Position numbers and translations under genes: made by a program. Shown here one piece after another: positions 1 to 12,049 of a stretch of 64,000 bases of DNA (position 1 is the stretch's first letter; the number at the start of each line of letters is the position of its first letter). The stretch covers positions 124,001-188,000 of the forward strand of contig JAGQDJ010000041.1 in the NCBI GenBank assembly GCA_022885665.1. The letters run 5' to 3'. The DNA comes from Triops longicaudatus. Lineage: Eukaryota; Arthropoda; Branchiopoda; Notostraca; Triopsidae. The notes under the pieces were generated by a model. It was not told where the DNA came from. It ran no database searches and saw only the letters and a program-made list of their open reading frames with translations.

Positions 1-180
1 GTCTATGAACGCTTAAAAAGCATGTCCTACTTGGGTCGTAGCACAACAAGAGGAAATATTCCGTTATGGTCACAGCAAACACAGCGGTATAACAACGAAT
101 CTCGCTTAAATCCTTCCATTGACCTTTGTAAAGAACCCGGTGCCCACGGAATTTACCCCCCTAACTGGAAATTACAGTGA
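1..180 (+). CDS. 3' terminal exon of an unidentified gene (5' part outside window)
   Basis: The first frame is open from base 1 to a TGA at 178-180, giving 59 residues. Both other forward frames hit stops within the first few codons. Composition looks protein-like: it has a SYLGRSTTRGNIPLW stretch and ends PPNWKLQ. There is no internal splice signal I would insist on. I do not recognise the family. It is most simply the last coding exon of a + strand gene that starts left of the window. The next gene, MED11, starts about 1.1 kb downstream on the same strand. Chance openness over 59 codons is possible, so confidence is moderate. Confidence 0.5.
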   Translation, partial: VYERLKSMSYLGRSTTRGNIPLWSQQTQRYNNESRLNPSIDLCKEPGAHGIYPPNWKLQ

Positions 181-1294
181 CAATATGATCTGCTTAGGTT
201 GCCTGAACTTTTTTTACATTTTACTTGCGGAGACAGTATTAGATTTATGGTGATCGATTTAAGCATAAATCGGTCTTGTACAAAAACATTTCACGCTCCA
301 TTCGGTAGCTTACAATAATCTGAAAGATAACTTGATATCGCAGAACTACGATTCAGTAACAGTCTCTTGTACAAGTTGTTGGCAAATTTTTACTATGTGC
401 TTTTGAAATGTAATACAGTCAAACTCCAATAATTGTCAACCTTCATTCATGGAACTTCCGATTATGTCAGCCGCCTTCGCGAACGCCTTTGTCTTTTATC
501 TCATTTGTTAGCGGAAAAAATGCAGATCCGAGGGTTAGTTTTGGAGTGACTGAACTATCGAGTTAATATACATATACCTTTGTGACCTTGCCATAACCAG
601 ACCCGCTTGGAGTTGGAGGTTCGAAGGATTTACGCTTTTGATTTTTTTTTTTAATTTCATGTTTCTCCTACCTTTTCTTTGTGAAACAAGAATTTCGGGA
701 AGGAGGGGGTCACACCCCAAACCCCACCCCTGAGTACGGGGTGCTTGAACAGTTTTCGGAATTTCCTAAACTATTTTTAATATTAATAACCTAAACTATT
801 TTTTTATTTGAGTACTACACGCGAAAAAAAGATTTTAAAGGAGTTTAGCGCACCTTGTCCCATTTTTAAATTTATTTTTCCAACAAAATGTTCAAATTAA
901 TTCCCGAGTTACAAATTAACGAATTATACTTTTTTTAGAAAAAATCGACGGCATGCACTATCATAACAATACAAAACTCTGCGGTCAAAGAAATCTTGGT
1001 CGAATGATATACAATTTCAGTCGAGGTTTTTAGAAACAGCTATTTGTTTCTAATAAATTTGAGCTTTTCTGATTTATCTGTCCGAGCCCATTCACTAAAG
1101 CGGATTCCGTTTAAGTTTGGAATCGAAATCGATACTAGAAAATAGTTAATCGATTTGGTTACTATGGCTTTGGTCTATGCTTAAAGAAAGTGTAGTGTAA
1201 GTCAGACATTGTACACAACAGGTTTCGCTGTACCAATGTCAAATGTAGCCCAGAGACTTAAAAGTAGCAAACAAGGGAAATAACTGTTTGGACA
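181..1294. other. Intergenic, AT-rich
   Basis: No reading frame with coding character is seen. It contains a degenerate MITE copy near 597-745 and, at its right end, the presumed MED11 promoter and 5' UTR. I see no clear TATA box. Confidence 0.6.
597..745. mobile_element. Degenerate hAT-like MITE, second copy of the 40 kb element
   Basis: The right half (about 661-745) lines up by eye with 40160-40244. Shared blocks include TTCTCCTACCTT, TTTCGGG and AGGAGGGG, with a GTACG block close to the terminus. The left part shares a TTGGAGGTT block with the left part of the other copy. The outer ends are too decayed to call a target-site duplication here. Confidence 0.5.
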
Positions 1295-1745
1295 ATGAAT
1301 TCAAGCGTACCTTTGGATAAACTGCAAGCGCTGGATGGTATCGAAAAAGAAGTTGCGGCTAGTATTCAGAGCGCAAGTACTAACTAAAGAACTTATTGGT
1401 TGACTGTTAACTATGGTGTGACTTTCTGTAGGTCAAGCGTTAACAGAGCTGAGTAAGGATAAGCCTGTGATGAAACAAGTAGAAATCCACACCAACCAGT
1501 TCCTAAAGACACTCAGTCAGGTAGAAAATGAACTCTCCAAGCACATCAACTATTTGACCCAAGTGTCGACTGGCCAACCTCACGAGGGTTCAGCATACGC
1601 AGCTCAGAAAAACTGGAAAATGGCTTTACACCGGTTAGACCACGCGCGAACGCGCCTGCAGGAATTGGAGAATATGAAAAACCGGGCAATAGTGAATAGA
1701 GTTGTAACAGTTCCCAATTCCCAAGCACCTACTCCAGGACCCTAG
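1295..1745 (+). CDS. MED11: Mediator complex subunit 11
   Basis: Two exons, 1295-1376 and 1432-1745, with a 55-nt intron (donor gtacta, acceptor ctgtag) and phase 1 on both sides. The product is 131 aa, close to the usual 115-130 aa. The N-terminus carries the MED11 helix with LDGIEKEVAASIQSA followed by LTELSKDKP. The second helical region has the family signature YLTQVSTGQPHEGSAY, then a helix rich in Leu, Arg and Glu. MED11 pairs with MED22 in the Mediator head module and acts in nuclear RNA polymerase II preinitiation. The start is the first ATG in the spliced frame and fits family length. The stop lies 240 bp from the convergent UXS1 stop. Nothing looks broken. Confidence 0.95.
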
Positions 1746-1984
1746 TACGATGATAAGCTTGCAGTTTTTATCTCTTGTGTATATAAATGCCGAAAAAATC
1801 TCAATACAGCGTCTAATGCTTCTCTTCTTAAAAATGTACGAGTTCTTGTATAACAAACTTAACAATTTCAAACCTATTAAGGACAAGACTAGTTCAAATT
1901 ACTAAAATCCAGATATATGGTCACATTTATAAAACTTCACGCAATCCCGCACTTTCACGGCTGAGTTTCGTTTATGAAACTTGG

Positions 1985-3708
1985 CTACCATAGGTCAGTT
2001 TTACGTTTTTTAGTCTTCGAATCGCTAGACTTCGGGTGTACAGATCGCTGCAATTCATTGCGAAAATACATAACGGTTTCTCCCAATCCTTCTTGTAAAG
2101 AGATCTAACCCGATAATAACCAGTCTTTAGTTTTCTCTTCCCAAATTCTATGGAATAATAGCCACAAAAGAAAGCACGTACCTTTGGCTCCCAGTTCAAA
2201 TATTGTTTCGCCCTGCTTATATCAGGCTTTCGCCGCTGAGGGTCGTCTTCGACTGCAGGATGATGCACAATCGTACTATCTCCGCCTACCGTATTTTTAA
2301 TAATGATGGCAAACTCTATAACGAGAAAATTGGTACGAACACGTCAGTCTACGCAATAACATATCAAAATTTTTATTACCTAATATGGAATGCTCTGTAG
2401 GATTGCCAAGATTTACAGGTAGCGAATAATTTGACTCCATAAGAGCAATCAGTCCATCCACCAAGTCTGATACATACTGGAAAGAGCGGGTTTGTTTACC
2501 CGTCCCGTAAATCTAAAATCGTCCGTTTGTTTATGGAAGGTTGATTTATTTTACGGTCGGCTTTTATACCGTGATATTCTCGTTCTGCAAAGCCTGTAAT
2601 ATGAAGTTGGATACAACTCGCCCATCATTTAGATGCATTCTAGGCCCATAGGTGTTAAATATTCGAGCCACTCGGACTTGAACATTTTCTTGTTTGGCGT
2701 ATGCATAGCTTAAAGTTTCGGACACTCGCTTCCCTTCATCATAACACGCTCGCGGCCCTACGTAAATCACACATTAACTTACAGTGACTAATAAGGAATT
2801 ATTAGAAAAAAAATGTCAGGATGAAGCTTTTGAGAAACTAATTTAACTAGGAAGTTTATTTTTTTTCTCACCTATGGGATTTACGTGACCCCAGTAAGTT
2901 TCTTTTTGGGGATGGACTTCAGGATCGCCATACACTTCCGACGTGCTTGCAATCAAGACTTTCGCTCCGACACGTCGAGCCAAGCCCAGCATATTAACTG
3001 TACCGATGGTGTTCGTCTTAATTGTCTTGACGGGATTGAACATGTAATGCGGTGGACTGGCTGGTGAAGCCAAATGGTAAATCTCATCGACCTCGATGTA
3101 TAAGGGATTGACTATGTCATGATGAATGAGTTCGAAGTTCCCGTGTCCGATCCAGTGTTCAACGTTGCGCTTTCGACCCGTAAAAAAATTGTCAACAACA
3201 ATAACTTCGTGGCCTTCGGACATCAAACTGTCCACTAAGTGAGACCCGACAAAGCCGGCTCCGCCAGTAATCAGTACGCGCTTCCGGTCTTTGTAATTGC
3301 GAAATTTAACTTCGGGAAACGTCTTAGCAATGTTCGTGTTCATCTTCGCAATTTGACTCTCTAAGTCGGCAAGTTGTTTTCGCAGCGCCGCAACTTCTTT
3401 CTGGAGGGTGTCGCTACTCTTTCGATCATATCCAATTCGGTTATTGTCGGGGAGATGGTTAGGCTTGCTACTGTCGTAATGGTTCACGGAGGCGACTACA
3501 TTGGCGTCGACTTGAAAAGGTCTTTGGACTCGGGCTACAATGGGGGCTTCGGTCAATAAAGTACAAAATATCACTACAAACAAAAAATTAACATTTCAGT
3601 TAGCCATTTTACGGAGTTTACATTACCAATTCCTATTATGGTTAAAATTGCCAAGTACATGAGGCAGCACATTCCCTTACGGGTTAACAGCGCACTTAAC
3701 CTTACCAT
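1985..3708 (-). CDS. UXS1: UDP-glucuronate decarboxylase (UDP-xylose synthase)
   Basis: Six exons in transcript order: 3627-3708, 2872-3573, 2570-2757, 2380-2512, 2182-2315 and 1985-2104. All phases agree, giving 452 aa (human UXS1 is 420). The enzyme converts UDP-glucuronate to UDP-xylose in the Golgi lumen, supplying xylose for glycosaminoglycan linkers. Residues about 14-34 form a hydrophobic signal anchor, followed by a coiled-coil stem. The NAD-binding GGAGFVG is near residue 131, then VVDNFFTGRKRNVEHW, the active-site ASTSEVYGDP, and the SDR catalytic YDEGK (Tyr about 267, Lys about 271). FNTYGPRMHLNDGRVVSNF and DDPQRRKPDI are diagnostic of UXS1. The anchor is split by a 53-nt intron, and the start comes from a short first exon. 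The C-terminal tail is basic. The gene appears intact. Confidence 0.97.
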
Positions 3709-6700
3709 CTTCCTGTAAAGTACACAAAAGACAAGTAGTAAACTTCCATGTATATAAAATTAAGTCAGCAACTTTTTTAAATAGCCTTGATATTTTCAGG
3801 CCAATATCAACTATGATTATAATTAAGAGATAATACAAAGCAGATACTTACTTACAGAGTGAATGAAACAGATAAGCGACCATTACTGGTGTTTTATTTT
3901 AAAAGGCGATCAAGCGCCGATATGTACGCTTTATACACGATTGCATTGTATTTGTCGACTGTGCCGGGTCGTAGTTTATGGCACATGTTGCGCAGGCTAT
4001 GGGCGGGCAATACATATTTATCCTCCAAAAGCTGCCTTTTGCTTATTGGTGAGAATCCAGAAGGCGTTCCTCAGCCATGCCTTTTCTACAAAAAGGCGCC
4101 ATGTATGAATTGGACTTGGCTTTAAACGGTCGGATTTAGATCACAACAGCTTGACATCTGTAAACAAGATGGTCTTGCGATATCGCTGGTACTGTATATT
4201 TAAACAGAATTTGATAAAAGTTATCTAATTTCTTAAAATTCGACACGTTTAACTGAACTTAGTTATCACATTAGCTCGAAAATATAGTAAATTATAGAGA
4301 GTTATAAGGATTGATTAAATTGTTAAAGTATTACGCCTGCACTGTGATAATAGGCGGGGAAAACTGATAAAACCCAGACAACTAGAACATTTTAATTGGC
4401 AAAAAATGCTTAGAACTATCGAAGACAAACATAGTTTCTATTATTGAAATTTTAAAAATTAACGTACTATTATTTTTGTGAACTACAGAATGTGAGATAA
4501 ACCACTATAGCACTCCCATTGGTTACGGGAGGAGAGTGTTGTTGTTCTTAGATTGAAGATCAAAGACAGGCTTAGAAAAATCACAAACCTCGAAAACGGC
4601 ATAATTCTTACCATCCGTCTGTTTACCTTTGTTGCGTAAGGGAGCAGGAGTCGTTGAAAACAACGTGTTTGGAGCATTTTTATTGCTCAGAAAGAGATTT
4701 TTATTACTCCGCTACGGCATTATACGCGTGCTGCAGCACCGCTCTGTGCTTCGGCATATCCCATAACAAAATACTTAAATTTAATTACAAGGCTTATAAA
4801 ACTGAATAACACAGCGATTACAGGTACGAAACGTCGAGTAAGGTGCCTAATTGCCGTCTACTTAAGCTTGCATTGCGTATCACAAAGACGTGGCTCAAGA
4901 TTTTTCAGCTTCAATGTTGAAACAGCCTTTTACATTCATAGCTTTATCATAACTCGTAAGTTAATACGATTTAGCTTTCGCAAATATTTTATGTTCAAAT
5001 TTATTCGGCAAGAGGTCAAAACACTTATTCGAAAAACGCCTGCCCAATGCCGCCTACCCTGCAAACCATGTATCTGAAAGGGAAAAAAGGCTTGTAGGCT
5101 ACAACTGAACAAATGTATGTTATTTATTTAATGTAGTAAATAGATACCAGCCTTCAAAACAGATGTCCTAGAATTTTAATTAAATTTACTACCTGTTCAC
5201 TTATTCTCTACGCATGGTACAACACTAGCGACCTCTTAGGCTCTAAGTTAGAGCGTCTACCCCGAACTCTTGAGTTAGAGCCTCTAACTCACGTGTTAGG
5301 TATAGACGCCTTTTAGCCCATCCTTTGTAGACGCCATTAAGCCTGAAGTTTGTAAAAACTTGGAAATATCTAGTAATTCATAGAGGTAGTTTTGCTAGAA
5401 CAATTTCAATGTAAGAGATTCTTTCGAAAAAGAAGAAACAAAGCTGCTAAAGTTATAGGTGAACTAAGTCATTACTTGTAAATTAGAAGCTTTCGAATCT
5501 AACCCTCTGGATCTAAGGCGTACCCCTAAACTTTGAACCCACATAACTAGTAAAAAAAATAATAAAAAAACATAAATGAATAAAAGACCTTGCTTTCTTG
5601 AACATCGCACTTTCACCCTAAAAAATGTTTCGCCGGAGATGACAATTTTTGTCCCAAGATCTGACAATTGACGGTATTAGGCTAGTAGACGGCATGTTAA
5701 TTCTTACTCTATAAAGTTTACTTATGTTTTAGCTTTATTTCTTACTCTCTATAAAATATTGCGCTGTTTGTGATTACCGCGTTTCTAAGCTTTAGAAAAA
5801 CTCATTTTCGCATGTGTCATCTCATTTGAAAGATTTGCTGCCAGTGTGTCTCAGGGAAAGACAGGTTGTCACTCCATTGACATATCCTACGAAAAAAAAA
5901 GCTAAGAGGCCAGGAAGGCAGAATACAGCTTGCTTACAGGCCTATTGCCCAAGTAGCACAAGTACGTAAAAAAGCTTTTTAGAAGTCTAGGTGCTGACTG
6001 ACATTTATAAGACATATTAAATACGTTATTTAAAAGATGTTTGTGGATGTGTGTGCTACTAGGGTGGGAGTACGTCCAGCAAACTGGCGACATATTGGTA
6101 GCCAATTTTCCACAATTGTCTGAAATTTCGGCCGGTTAAAATTGAGTGAGGTGAATTCGCAGCCAATTGCTTATACGTCTAGAGCAGAGGCTACTGAACT
6201 GATTGCCACCGATGCCTTGTAGGCAAGATGCGGGGTAGCCTGGTATTTTGAATGAAATTAAATTTTGTAAAGTTGGCTTTGAAGGGCGCGCCGCTGCATA
6301 AATCTTGAAACACCGAGCTATGGAACAGTTCGAAAATCACTGGTTTACAAGGTATGTTAGGAATACTTCCATAATTGCGAGCTATTTGCTTTCAAATTAC
6401 AGGATTTTAGAACAATATGAAGCGGTTAGTCTTCTTTGAATGCAATAATACACACACAGCTCTTTTGAAAAGTTGACTTCGTCGAAACTGACGTCAAAGT
6501 CAATACATTATTTGCGACATCAAGGCCTTTTTTTCATCAAACCTGCCTATAAGCTTTCAATATCATTTCTTATAATTTTGCTATCCATTTCAGGTCTATG
6601 TCTGAATAATCAAACAAAGTGTCTTATTTGAACAATGCACAATACAAGCTGAAGAAATTGCACCTAGCAGTGTCAAAGAAGCATTATATATGTAATTATC

Positions 6701-7649
6701 TAAATCCAACTAAGTAACTAAAAAGATCCTCACAGCAGTAAAAATTGAATTAAGCTAGAGTTTTTTTTTCAAGCCTAGCTCCAAAATGCTTTGGATAGTT
6801 TGCAAAACTGAGCTTAAAGCTTTAGAATTTTAGTCGAAAGTAAAATTGGACAACACGCTGTCAACGGCGCCACGAATATCACTGCAATACTTCTGCGATG
6901 GCAAGAATACCGGGGATCATTGTGGGGTAGTAAGCTAAATGCTCAAAAACAGTGGTTATGGTTGATTTAATGAGACAGAAGTGTTTTAATGGCGCAGAAA
7001 ACATTTTAACTTTCTGTCCCCATCGAGGGCAATGGACAGTTATGGATGTTATCGATTTTCGGCATGTGGACGTGTTATCGAAGGCAATTGGCAGGCCCCC
7101 GGCTCTATGCAGATAGCAGTAAGAATAATGTAAGAACAGCTATTTTCATGCTAGGAAAGGGGGAGGCGACGGAAAGAGAGAAAAGAGGGGGTGCGCGGGT
7201 CCCGTTCTCCCCTTCGTCGCTGGCAAGCTTTGAACCTAAACAAGGAGTTCCTCATGTTCCATATGCTCCCCCACCAAGCATTAGGCAAAAGGCCTCACGT
7301 TATAGTTAGACGTGTTCGCATCTGGCGTCTGCGTCTGGCTGCTCACGTTCATACAATCCTTACAACGCCCCCCACACGGGAAACCAAAACCAAACACAAA
7401 AATCTACAGGAAGTTACTTCCACCCCTCGGTCCCTTTTTCCCTGACCCCTTCGTTGGTCTCGTTCCCCGAGTTTGCAGTTCAGATCCGGACGAGAGCAGG
7501 CAGCATCGACGTCCGCTCTACTCCGGCTGCTCTCAATTAAGTTCAATTGATCTCATCAACTCCAGCATTTAGCCTAGTGCCATACTCTTACATCGCTAAC
7601 AGTTGACATCAGCGACTATCCGACTGTTCGTTGCAGTGAATCACCCACA
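3709..7649. other. Gene-poor interval upstream of UXS1 and of the first Orange gene
   Basis: No supported gene. The part next to 3708 should hold the UXS1 promoter; ATTGG (reverse CCAAT) occurs near 4045. A cluster of nested palindromes lies at 5240-5335. The segment 7050-7640 is richer in GC and contains several overlapping short open frames with no consistent splice structure; it is probably the promoter and 5' leader of the gene starting at 7650. Confidence 0.5.
5240..5335. repeat. Cluster of nested perfect palindromes
   Basis: A 15-nt palindrome at 5240-5254 (7-bp arms around one base) is followed by a 19-nt palindrome at 5272-5290 (9-bp arms, GAGTTAGAG/CTCTAACTC, around one base). The pair is bracketed by GCGTCTA (5253-5259) and its complement TAGACGC (5303-5309). 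TAGACGCC recurs at 5328-5335. The shared TTAGAG/CTCTAA core suggests one short inverted unit amplified locally. Confidence 0.7.
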
Positions 7650-8499
7650 ATGGATCCTTTGGAATTAATCTGTCCCAAAAATCAGGTAAAAATAAGCTCT
7701 CAAGAAGTTAGCAAAGACTTCTTTGTCGGGGTCCTTTTTTCAGTAATTATATGTTGTAGGATTAGGTCAAGTAATTGCCTACTAAAGTCAACTAACAACT
7801 CGCAAATTTCGAATCTATGTGAAATTCAGAATTGCGGAACTCGGATATCAAGATAGAAAATAATAGTAAGAAGTTGTGGGATAAGAGACGTAGGGAAGGG
7901 AAACGGGTTGCTGTAAGCGACTTGGTCGGGTTGGAGAGCAAGCATCGGTCTATGATTAGGTTTCAGAGCGTGACCTGGAATGCTTTCGGTGTTAATTCCA
8001 ATATACCTATGCCTGTGAACGGTGTAAGATTAATGTTGTTTTTCTTTCTGTGCAGGACCCAGTTGAAATGGCTGGCTATCGTGCTTGTTTGATTGAATCG
8101 TTGCGTTTTTTACGGGAAGAAGCCCACTGTGATGATAGACATCCGCTAGTCATGGCCCTGCAACAACACTTACAATTACAGCAAGCGGCTGTCGAGTATG
8201 AAAAGCTGTTGGGCTACTTGTTCCAGGACCAAGCTGAAGAAAAAACCAAGAAACAGAATGCAGCTCAGCCTGCTGAGTTAACTTTCTCTCTCCGATCCTG
8301 GACTGCTGACCAGCTGGAAGACAACGAAAACTGCCAATTAGACAGCGACGACGTAGCAGAGGAAAGTCTGGAACAGATACGACAAGCGCTTATCAACGCG
8401 GCCTATCGCGGTTGTGATTTGCACCCCTACAACCCTAATCTCGTACCAAACACATCATTAGCGTCACCCGAAGATATTTCGCGCTCGCTCAGTCGCTAA
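7650..8499 (+). CDS. Orange-domain protein without a bHLH domain (gene A)
   Basis: Two exons, 7650-7685 and 8056-8499, with a 370-nt intron (donor gtaaaa, acceptor ctgtgcag) in phase 0, giving 159 aa. The first exon encodes MDPLELICPKNQ. Exon 2 opens directly into an Orange-type domain (about residues 13-60) with AGYRACLIESLRFL and HPLVMALQQHL. This follows the pattern of Hairy/E(spl)/Hey factors, whose Orange domain is a helical dimer-selectivity module. No basic helix-loop-helix precedes it and no WRPW or YRPW tetrapeptide ends it. The remainder is acidic and Gln/Leu-containing. It is clearly related to the convergent gene ending at 8911. A bHLH exon further upstream cannot be excluded, but this ATG gives a clean spliced frame. 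A role as dimer partner or titrator of HES proteins is inference. Confidence 0.75.
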
Positions 8500-8910
8500 T
8501 TAAATAATAACTTCAAAATTATGAACAGAAATTCCCAGTTGTAGTCATGTGCGCGTGCAAAAATCATGTCGGCTCGTCCATTACCAAAAAATGTTATCAT
8601 GTAAAGCGAGAAGAACAGTGTTCGAAAGGTTTCCAACACCTGTATTTTTACTGCCAGTTCATGAGCAGACACCTGGATTATCATTTTCTAGTCTTACAAA
8701 TATTCAATTGTGGTTGTCGTGCATTGCAATCTTCTTGCCAAAGAGCCAAGGGTGCAAGGCCACGACCTTGGAAGAAAATGACTAGGACGAGAAGGGCCGG
8801 GGCCAATGTTTCATACCTACTTAATACATTCATGATATAAACATTTTTAAACATAAACCTCGATCCTATTAGACTCGTTTCTCTTATTGTTTTAAGTTGT
8901 ATCGTCATTA
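8500..8910. other. Gap between the two convergent Orange genes
   Basis: 411 bp with short overlapping frames on both strands and no splice-supported coding. It should hold both 3' UTRs; AT-rich tracts follow each stop codon. Confidence 0.5.
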
Positions 8911-9462
8911 TCAAGGTGGGTAGGGCAACTCCTGACGGGGCGGGACTTCCTCGGAAGTGGATAGTTTTGCGGAAGATGGAGAGAGATTAGCCACAGAAGA
9001 GGTCTGTACTGGCATGAGAGGGCTTGGTTGGTGGAGTAACATTTGTTTCTGGTGTTCCAAGTGCTGCTGGAGCTGTTGAACAATAGGGTGCGTGGGCCCG
9101 AGACACTCTTGCTCAATGAGGAAACGGATGGCTTCGCGCGCACAGGTTTCGAATCCCGCTAACACCACCGCATCCGACACGTTCGGGGATGCAGTGCATG
9201 AGGAACGAGACCGACATTCGGCTTGACTATTGGGTGAAGATGTTGCTGAATAGGAGATGGAGATTTCCGGTGAGGCTGGAGGTGAAGGAGGCGTGCGACA
9301 TGAGTCAGGTTCGGTGGCTGTAAAAACCCGAGAAGTTTTCAAATGTTATGAATGCCGGTCTTACAAGACATGCACAAGCATAGATGGTGACCAAATGTTA
9401 CCCAGTCGCTTATGGATGGTAGACAAATTGTCCGCCGACATAGCCCGCTTCCTCTTCTCCAT
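8911..9462 (-). CDS. Orange-domain protein without a bHLH domain (gene B)
   Basis: Exons 9402-9462 and 8911-9317, with an 84-nt intron (donor gtaaca, acceptor ttttacag) in phase 1, giving 155 aa. The start has a strong context (cgccATGG) and yields MEKRKRAMSADNLSTIHKR, a short basic segment that could be a nuclear signal but is not a bHLH. A Ser/Pro/Thr-rich linker of about 50 residues follows. The Orange-type domain lies at about residues 72-115 with VLAGFETCAREAIRFL and HPIVQQLQQHLEHQ. The tail is Ser/Pro-rich, ends YPP, and has no WRPW. Spacing of Ala-Gly-aromatic, Cys, Glu, Arg-Phe-Leu, His-Pro and Leu-Gln-Gln-His-Leu is the same as in gene A, so the two are most likely paralogues. Function is inferred only from the domain. 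Confidence 0.75.
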
Positions 9463-12049
9463 GGCGAATCTGGGGGGGTGTAGAGACGGTATCCAGCGGC
9501 ACACGCGCTTTTCAAGAAGACAGGCTAAGCAGATGGTTCACTAGAAAAGGAATGAAAGCGTTACACTATAAACCTGAGAGATCAAGTGCTTTTTCGTTTC
9601 CTATAGGGGAACACTTAGAAAAGGAGCAGCAGGCTTGGGTAAGTTAGACAAGACGTCGCAACCTCAGGGAGTATTGTCTCCAGATATGTCAGAATTTTTC
9701 TGTTGCACAAAATTGTATTTTGTTGAATGCGATGTTAGGCTATCATTGCCGTTTATGAATTAAAGTGACCTTAACGCCGCTTTCCCTACCTAGTAATGTA
9801 TGTTCTCCCTCCTGATGAAATATCTGCTGAGCAATTCGCACTAATCTATACACGCAAAAGAAGGCTGATTTTCCGTCCGCAAGCAGCGAAAAGCGTGAAA
9901 CCATTTTACAATATGTGCATAAACCGTAGATTGCACATTTGGACGTTGGAAAAATTCTTCGAAGAGACAAGCAGACTTAAAAAAAGTTCACCTTAACCAC
10001 CTATGGCAAAATGATTTTGTTTTGAAACGAAATGCTCATCCGATTTCTCAAAGATTTCTCCAGAATTATTTCACCAGATGAACAACGGCGCAGTGCATGA
10101 AACCATTGCGGTCTCTGTATTTTGCCAGGGTTTGGAATTCAATTTTTTTTTTTTACAAATCTTTGTACCGAACTGCTCAACATTTCATCTCAATTTAACA
10201 AAGGCGTTCATCAACTCAAATACACTTGGTCGAGCTTTTCTGTCGTTACAAAAAAAAAAGAAAGAAATATTGTAAAGCGAGGCTGTAGCAATCGTGTAAA
10301 ATGGTTGACTTTGTTGCAAAAATCTTTTTAAATACCAAATGAGGTCTTGACAATTGCTAAAACATCCTATAACTAAATTTCTCGGTAAAAACTATACCTA
10401 AATGTGAAAGTGTAGTAGTGGAGTAATCGCCTATATATTTCTGTAATTTCTTGTATTTTATTTTGATTTCATTTGACACGCAATCTCTCTTCATGAGGAT
10501 TACGTGCACTGTAATCTTCCCCGTCAACGTCGCAATGTTTACGTTGAGAGAATTTCTTCGACTAGAATTTCCAGTAAAATGTGGTATGACTTTTAGGCAA
10601 AATGACAAAATGTATTGTCTCCTGTAAACTATTTAGCAATAATTATTATAAAAAGGCGGAAGTAATCGTAACTTACCGGTGTATGACTTCAGGGAAAACA
10701 GTCTCCTGCATGCAAAATCTACGTTTCTTAATCCTGGTTGATACACAGTGACACTAAATAGCGATTAGCACTTGTACAAATTCCGTATTTACGGCGAAGT
10801 TGACATGTGGTTAAGCAAGGTTTCTACGTCTCAGACCAATTTTACCAGAGAGTACCTCATGTTGAGAAGCAACTTGAAGACTGAGACCCTCATCTCCCAT
10901 ACGTTCTTACTCTTTGCTGTTGATACTCGCAAGGTGGTTAGCATTAAAGTTTGAAAAAGGGAGGGTGGCAGAGACGAACACGCTTCCTTTTTCCCCAACT
11001 GTGTGTCTTGGTAGAAGAAGAAGAAGAAAAGATTCTCTCCTTCATGGCCAAAGGGGAGCACACCGGGCAGGTGCAGATCGGTACCCGTGACGACAAACGA
11101 ACCAGTCGGTTGATTTGGGGACGTGCAGCTGCAGCTGCTGCTCGCCTGGAAAACCAGAACCTCCCAACCACCCTCCACTTCAATGCCCGAACCCTCCATC
11201 CCCCACCTCAACGTAGCTATGTTTCCCTGCTTGGTTGCTCCCTGTATTTCGCGCGCGTGGCACAGCAACAATTAAAATCCCCATTTGAAATTATGGTCCG
11301 TAAGAAACGAGTCATACTGAAAGCAACGCTCTGCCTCTCTGCCATGGTCACACATACTCGCCTGAAGGCTGGAAAAGCCTTTATCAAAAAAGGAGAGCTT
11401 CTCCCAACCGAAAAGCGGCTCGACAAACCGTCAGGGATGTTCCTTTCGTACAACCCAGCTGCCCATCGTTCTCCACTTTGCTTCGAGGTTGAAAGCGAAC
11501 AGGTCAACCAGTAAAGCAAGCGTGGCAGCAAGTCGCCAATGCTTCGGAAAGCAATTATACCCCCGCTGTCCAGACAGGTAAAAACCATATGGCGGGAACT
11601 TTTAACCTCAAATTCCTCTTTTGATTCGCAAGGGTCAAGCTACGATTTTCGCTCTAGTAAACCCTGTAAAGATTTATTTGAGACAAAAGGATAAAAAAGT
11701 AAACAATTGTGTTTTCAGATAACTGTGATTTATTATTTACTTTCCTCTTACAACTTGTACATTACAGAGTTTCTATTGCACCTGCAGCCTTGGATTGTCA
11801 GGTGCGCAAAATATATGGTAACACCTGCCTCCACTATATAGTTTAGATACAATGCTATCATACACAACGCTTTAGAGTGTTTTTTAATAACCTCTTATAG
11901 GGGCATAATTTTCAACACAGATTGACATAAACAGGGATAAGTATAAAATTCTTGTTCGTAGAAGGACCCAAAAAATGCATTTTTTCTTTAAGTATTGCAT
12001 GCAAGTTTGCTTGCATTCCAGTTTGGCTTTCCGTAATTTTTATTATCAA
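9463..12049. other. Intergenic between Orange gene B and the large scaffold-like gene
   Basis: No supported gene. The stretch 10951-11514 is open for 187 codons on the + strand and for over 100 on the reverse strand. It contains poly-Glu and poly-Ala runs from GAA and GCT/GCA repeats. I see no splice sites or family motif and read it as a GC-richer, purine-biased segment. It sits 1.5-2 kb upstream of gene B and could be regulatory. Confidence 0.4.
12039..12044 (-). terminator. Poly(A) signal AATAAA of the scaffold-like gene
   Basis: A canonical AATAAA on the minus strand begins six bases after the stop codon at 12050-12052. It supports the last exon and its reading frame. Confidence 0.6.

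Noticed and set aside
10951..11514. 187-codon open frame on the + strand
   Set aside because: The first codon is not ATG, the reverse strand is also open, and much of the product comes from GAA and GCT/GCA repeats and polypyrimidine runs. No motif, no splice context.
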